Source: Clostridiales bacterium DTU092 (GTDB lineage Bacteria; Bacillota; Clostridia; Caldicoprobacterales; Caldicoprobacteraceae). From it: a stretch of DNA of 9,011 bases. Position numbers and translations under genes: made by a program. The stretch lies in the NCBI GenBank assembly GCA_001513505.1, contig LFTM01000187.1, positions 1-9,011 on the forward strand, in the 5' to 3' direction. The notes beneath the pieces were generated by a model. The model was not told where the DNA came from. It saw only the letters and a list, made by a program, of their open reading frames with translations, and did not search any database. Position 1 is the first letter of the stretch; every line of letters begins with the position of its first letter. Below are positions 6,544 through 9,011 of this stretch, one piece after another.

Positions 6544-7302
6544 GTGAATGATCCCAACAACAATGCAAATAACGACGAAAATAATGAAAAAAACCATAAG
6601 CGTGGTTTTGGGTTCCGCTTATTAGGTAATCCAAAGCTGAGAAAGGCTGTAAGGATTATACGGAATAACCCTAAACTGATTATCAACGCTGTTTATAGTT
6701 TTTTCATATGCCTTATCCTATTCGGTTTAAGATTCTACAGGTTTTTGGTAATAGCCGATTTCGGAAGCGGAATAAGAAAAGCCCGTAAGTCCAAACTTGA
6801 AATACAGAAAAGGCTGTACCTGGGGGGAAGGTATATTGGCGAACAGAGCGGGAATTGTGCCTATATGAAGCTTTCGGAAAACTCAACCTGTCGAATACAA
6901 GGGAGAGTAAAGTTAGGCCCGGGCGTCCGGGTCATACTTGAACCTGGTGCCAGTATTTCCATCGGTGACAATACCTATGTAACCGCAGCATCAATTATCC
7001 ATTGTGCCAGCAGTATCAGTATTGGCAGTGATTGTGCCATTGCATGGGGGACAACCATTTTGGACACCGATTTTCACAGCATAGTCTATGAGGATAGAAA
7101 GCATAATTCCATAAGCAAGCCTATTGTTATTGAGGACAAGGTTTGGATAGGATGCAACTGTACCATTCTGAAAGGAGTAACTATCGGGAGCAACTCCGTG
7201 ATTGCAGCAAATTCACTTGTAAACAAGGATGTTCCCCCAAATTCATTGGTGGCGGGTAATCCGGCAAAGGTAATTAAAACCAATATCAGCTGGCTGGTAT
7301 AA
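6544..7302 (+). CDS. Hexapeptide-repeat (left-handed beta-helix) acyltransferase
   Basis: This 252-residue protein is probably an O-acetyltransferase or related acyltransferase. Residues 1-17 contain nine Asn and are hydrophilic. A basic stretch follows (20-45), then a hydrophobic segment at about 47-72 that may attach it to the membrane. Hexapeptide repeats run from about 117 to 245 (RVKLGPGVRVILEPGASISI, SISIGSDCAIAWGTTI). His178 in ILDTDFHSI sits where the catalytic His of the maltose/galactoside acetyltransferase group is found. The end (VWIGCNCTILKGVTIGSNSV, later VAGNPAKVIK) is typical for acetyl-CoA binding xenobiotic and sugar acetyltransferases. The GTG start is 5 nt behind GGGTGAG; the ATG at 6548 is out of frame. 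It stands alone between two terminators, and no polysaccharide genes are in view, so the acceptor (cell-wall or capsular sugar is a guess) is unknown. Confidence 0.9.
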   Translation: MNDPNNNANNDENNEKNHKRGFGFRLLGNPKLRKAVRIIRNNPKLIINAVYSFFICLILFGLRFYRFLVIADFGSGIRKARKSKLEIQKRLYLGGRYIGEQSGNCAYMKLSENSTCRIQGRVKLGPGVRVILEPGASISIGDNTYVTAASIIHCASSISIGSDCAIAWGTTILDTDFHSIVYEDRKHNSISKPIVIEDKVWIGCNCTILKGVTIGSNSVIAANSLVNKDVPPNSLVAGNPAKVIKTNISWLV

Positions 7303-7313
7303 TTCCTGTTAAG

Positions 7314-7340
7314 CCAGGTCTGCAAAGGCCTGGTTTTTTT
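7314..7340 (+). terminator. Intrinsic terminator of the acyltransferase gene
   Basis: CCAGGTC (7314-7320) pairs with GGCCTGG (7327-7333) in a 7-bp stem with one T-G wobble and a 6-nt loop, TGCAAA. Seven T follow (7334-7340). It begins 11 nt after the stop codon, a textbook layout. Confidence 0.88.
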
Positions 7341-7436
7341 ATCATCAAGGCACGCTTTTCTTTAGTCCGGAATGCGAAAAAACAGAATCTCATATTACGT
7401 TCCAGTGTTACATAACTAGTTTTTTATGGAATGCTT

Positions 7437-7445
7437 TGATATAAT
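7437..7445 (+). promoter_or_regulatory. Extended -10 promoter of the AEC permease gene
   Basis: TGATATAAT is an extended -10 (TGn followed by a perfect TATAAT at 7440-7445), 44 bp before the ATG. The -35 position at 17 bp is poor (TAGTTT), as is common where an extended -10 is present. Transcription would start near 7452. Confidence 0.55.
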
Positions 7446-7489
7446 ACTGTAGTGCCGGTAATGTAAGGGGTAGAAAGGGGTTAAACAGT

Positions 7490-8416
7490 ATGCTGCTGCA
7501 TATACTGCTTTATAATATTGCTCCCGTATTTTTTCTGATAAGCCTGGGCTATGTAATGGGCAAAAAATACAATTTGGATATAGGTTCATTAAGCAAACTC
7601 AGTGTATACATATTTATCCCTTCAACGATTTTTTTGAATCTCTATGAAACTGCTGTTAGTATGGAACAGTTAATACCCGTAGCCTTTACCGTCATATTTG
7701 TTATTATCATGTCATTGGTTGGCTCTGTTACGGGTAAAATCAGACGCTACAGCGATTCCAGGAAGAATGCAGTAAAGAATGCGTTAATGTTTTATAATTC
7801 AGGGAACTTTGGCATACCCCTGATATCTCTGGTTTTTGCAAATACACCAATGACCGATTATGCGGTATCAATACAGATTATGGTTATGATAAGTCAGAAT
7901 CTGCTTAACTATTCCCTTGGTTTTTATAACGCCGCCAGAGGCAGTATGGATTTTAAATCTTCTATGAAATCGGTGCTTAAGATGCCCGCAATTCACGCCA
8001 TAATCGCTGCCTTGATCGCAAAGGCAATTCCCTATGACTTTCGTAATTTTTTCCTGTGGCCTGCCATTACATATGCAGGAAACGCCATGTTTGCCGTTAA
8101 CCTGCTCATACTGGGAATTCAGCTGTCTTTGACAAAATTTGAATTTAAGAATAAAGAAGTTTATTTGACTTCTTTTTTTCGCCTCTGCATAGGTCCTGTT
8201 ATAGCATATCTGCTTATATTGCTACTACGAATTGACGGTATTATGGCCAGAGTATTGATGATATCTTCCGGACTGCCAACAGCCGTCAATACGGTATTGA
8301 TTGCAGCTGAATTTGACAATGAGCCAGAGTTCGCCACTCAAACGGTAGTTGTGACAACTCTGTTTTGTCTTTTCACTTTACCGCTGGTGATCTATTTAGC
8401 CCAGACGGCTTTCTGA
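7490..8416 (+). CDS. AEC (auxin efflux carrier) family transporter
   Basis: This 308-residue integral membrane protein has the usual length and pattern of AEC permeases, secondary carriers for organic anions such as malate in bacteria. About ten hydrophobic segments alternate with short loops. The broken helices of the fold are marked by YNSGNFGIPL (102-111) and by SGLPTAVNTVLIAAEF (260-275), and IFIPSTIFLNLYE lies at 41-53. The middle carries a more polar linker (RGSMDFKSSMKSV, 150-162), as in the family. ATG 7490 is chosen because AGGGG lies 9 nt upstream and translation enters the first helix at once. It has its own extended -10 promoter, and no terminator is obvious after its stop, so some transcripts may run into the tnpA-like gene. 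The direction of transport and the substrate cannot be read from sequence; the word auxin is only the family name. Confidence 0.93.
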   Translation: MLLHILLYNIAPVFFLISLGYVMGKKYNLDIGSLSKLSVYIFIPSTIFLNLYETAVSMEQLIPVAFTVIFVIIMSLVGSVTGKIRRYSDSRKNAVKNALMFYNSGNFGIPLISLVFANTPMTDYAVSIQIMVMISQNLLNYSLGFYNAARGSMDFKSSMKSVLKMPAIHAIIAALIAKAIPYDFRNFFLWPAITYAGNAMFAVNLLILGIQLSLTKFEFKNKEVYLTSFFRLCIGPVIAYLLILLLRIDGIMARVLMISSGLPTAVNTVLIAAEFDNEPEFATQTVVVTTLFCLFTLPLVIYLAQTAF

Positions 8417-8473
8417 ATACCTTATCAACATTTGCATAACCTGCTTTGAAAAGACCCCGGTGGTGAATGTCGC

Positions 8474-8502
8474 TTGACAGTCCCTTTCCCCTTAAATATA
8501 AT
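8474..8502 (+). promoter_or_regulatory. Consensus sigma-A promoter of the tnpA-like gene
   Basis: TTGACA (8474-8479), a 17-bp spacer and TATAAT (8497-8502) match the consensus at all twelve positions. Transcription would start near 8509. An in-frame ATG at 8467 lies upstream of it and would be missing from the transcript, which supports the ATG at 8533. Confidence 0.8.
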
Positions 8503-8532
8503 CAGAATTGTAGGAAGGAAGTTCGAAAGCAA

Positions 8533-8943
8533 ATGAAGTTGGACGGCAATAATCATTCGGTCTTTTTACTCTGCTACCATCTTGTCCTGGTAACAAAATA
8601 CCGTCGAAAAGTTATTGATGACAACATATCAAACAGGTTAAAAGAAATCTTTGAAAAAATACAGGGAAACTACAACATTACACTATATGAATGGCTCCAT
8701 GAGGGTAGAGACCATGTTCGTATATCATTCAGAGCACATCCCAACAGTGAAATTTCCAAATTCATCAACGCATACAAAAGCGCATCATCAAGGTTAATAA
8801 AAAAAGAATATCCCGGTATAGAAGAAAAACTATGGAAAAAACACTTCTGGTCAAAGAGCTATTGCTTGTTTACAACCGGTGAGGCTCCAATGGAAATAAT
8901 TAATGATTATATAGGAACACAGGGAGAGCCACTGCCTCAATAG
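8533..8943 (+). CDS. tnpA: IS200/IS605-family Y1 transposase TnpA with altered HUH motif, probably inactive
   Basis: This 136-residue protein has the whole single-domain Y1 transposase fold. The N-terminal strand reads YHLVLVTKYRRKV (15-27), NAYKSASSRLIKKEYP spans 79-94, WSKSYCLFTTG spans 106-116, and the C-terminal helix IINDYIGTQG carries the catalytic Tyr126 with Gln130. The spacing of Tyr126 and Gln130 equals that of Tyr127 and Gln131 in the IS608 enzyme. The metal-binding HUH motif, however, reads His61-Val62-Arg63. Family members have His at position 63, and one base (CAT to CGT, nt 8720) explains the change. Loss of that ligand should abolish DNA cleavage. ATG 8533 is chosen because family proteins begin near MKLD, GGAAG lies 11 nt upstream, and the promoter lies between it and the earlier ATG at 8467. 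A new gene starts 37 nt after its stop. Confidence 0.88.
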   Translation: MKLDGNNHSVFLLCYHLVLVTKYRRKVIDDNISNRLKEIFEKIQGNYNITLYEWLHEGRDHVRISFRAHPNSEISKFINAYKSASSRLIKKEYPGIEEKLWKKHFWSKSYCLFTTGEAPMEIINDYIGTQGEPLPQ

Positions 8944-8980
8944 GTAGGCTGTATTAAATTAATAAGGAGGGTGGTACAGG

Positions 8981-9011
8981 ATGGAAAAAAAGTATTCCCC
9001 GATAAACCCAA
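8981..9011 (+). CDS. Start of an unrecognised gene, cut by the window
   Basis: Only MEKKYSPINP is visible. An AAGGAGG site (8964-8970) lies 10 nt before the ATG, a strong ribosome binding site. The gene lies 37 nt downstream of tnpA with no terminator between, so it is probably cotranscribed from the promoter at 8474. By position it could be a tnpB-type partner, but these ten residues do not resemble the TnpB start that I know, so I give no function. Confidence 0.6.
   Translation, partial: MEKKYSPINP

Larger units (their letters stand above)
8474..9011 (+). mobile_element. IS200/IS605-type element, ends not defined
   Basis: The only evidence is the TnpA-like gene and the closely following co-oriented gene start, the usual order of two-gene IS605 elements. 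I looked for the subterminal hairpins of this family on both sides of tnpA and found none convincing. The left boundary is placed at the promoter only for convenience, and the right end, if any, is outside the window. Confidence 0.35.

Noticed and set aside
8467..8532. A longer tnpA starting at ATG 8467
   Set aside because: The consensus promoter at 8474-8502 lies downstream of this ATG, and family proteins begin near the ATG at 8533.
1..9011. tRNA, rRNA, CRISPR array, T-box or other riboswitch
   Set aside because: I found no regularly spaced repeats, no cloverleaf with a matching T-loop, and leaders that are too short or lack the known conserved cores. The GTTCGAAAGC at 8521-8530 has no acceptor or anticodon stems around it.

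Overview
The window looks like chromosome from a low-GC, Gram-positive anaerobe of the Clostridia. The evidence is strongly AT-rich intergenic DNA, purine-rich ribosome binding sites, sigma-A type promoters, a lipoprotein-anchored solute-binding protein, an AraC regulator with a membrane sensor, and a DUF421/DUF4363 gene pair of the kind found in Firmicutes. I cannot name the species. Every complete gene except the tnpA-like one resembles a known family with its expected motifs intact.

Layout. From the left edge to 2296 (+) lies a 5'-truncated gene for a membrane-anchored AraC-type regulator. It faces a three-gene minus-strand operon (4768 down to 2413) encoding a polar amino acid ABC importer in the order binding lipoprotein, permease, ATPase. 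That operon has a good promoter at 4837-4809 and ends at a hairpin plus U-tract at 2344-2300, in the short gap between the two convergent genes. About 475 bases (4838-5312) then hold no recognisable gene, but contain two notable inverted repeats.

The rest is on the plus strand. A translationally coupled DUF421 and DUF4363 membrane-protein pair (5313-6376) is followed by a terminator. Next come a hexapeptide-repeat acyltransferase (6544-7302) with its own terminator, and an AEC-family permease (7490-8416). A consensus sigma-A promoter (TTGACA, 17 bp, TATAAT) then drives a TnpA-like IS200/IS605 transposase (8533-8943) whose HUH motif reads His-Val-Arg. A further gene begins at 8981 and runs off the window.

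How the genes work together. The ABC operon is one functional unit: periplasm-side capture, membrane channel and ATP motor for amino acid uptake. The DUF421/DUF4363 pair is probably another. The acyltransferase and the AEC permease each seem to be separate transcription units with no visible shared pathway. The regulator's targets are probably outside the window, because it converges on the transporter operon instead of diverging from it.

I found no clear undescribed system. The best leads are the TnpA-like protein with a broken HUH motif behind a consensus promoter and a tightly following unknown gene, the homopolymeric A-run that decides the C-terminus of the AraC regulator, and the bipartite inverted repeat upstream of the DUF421 gene.
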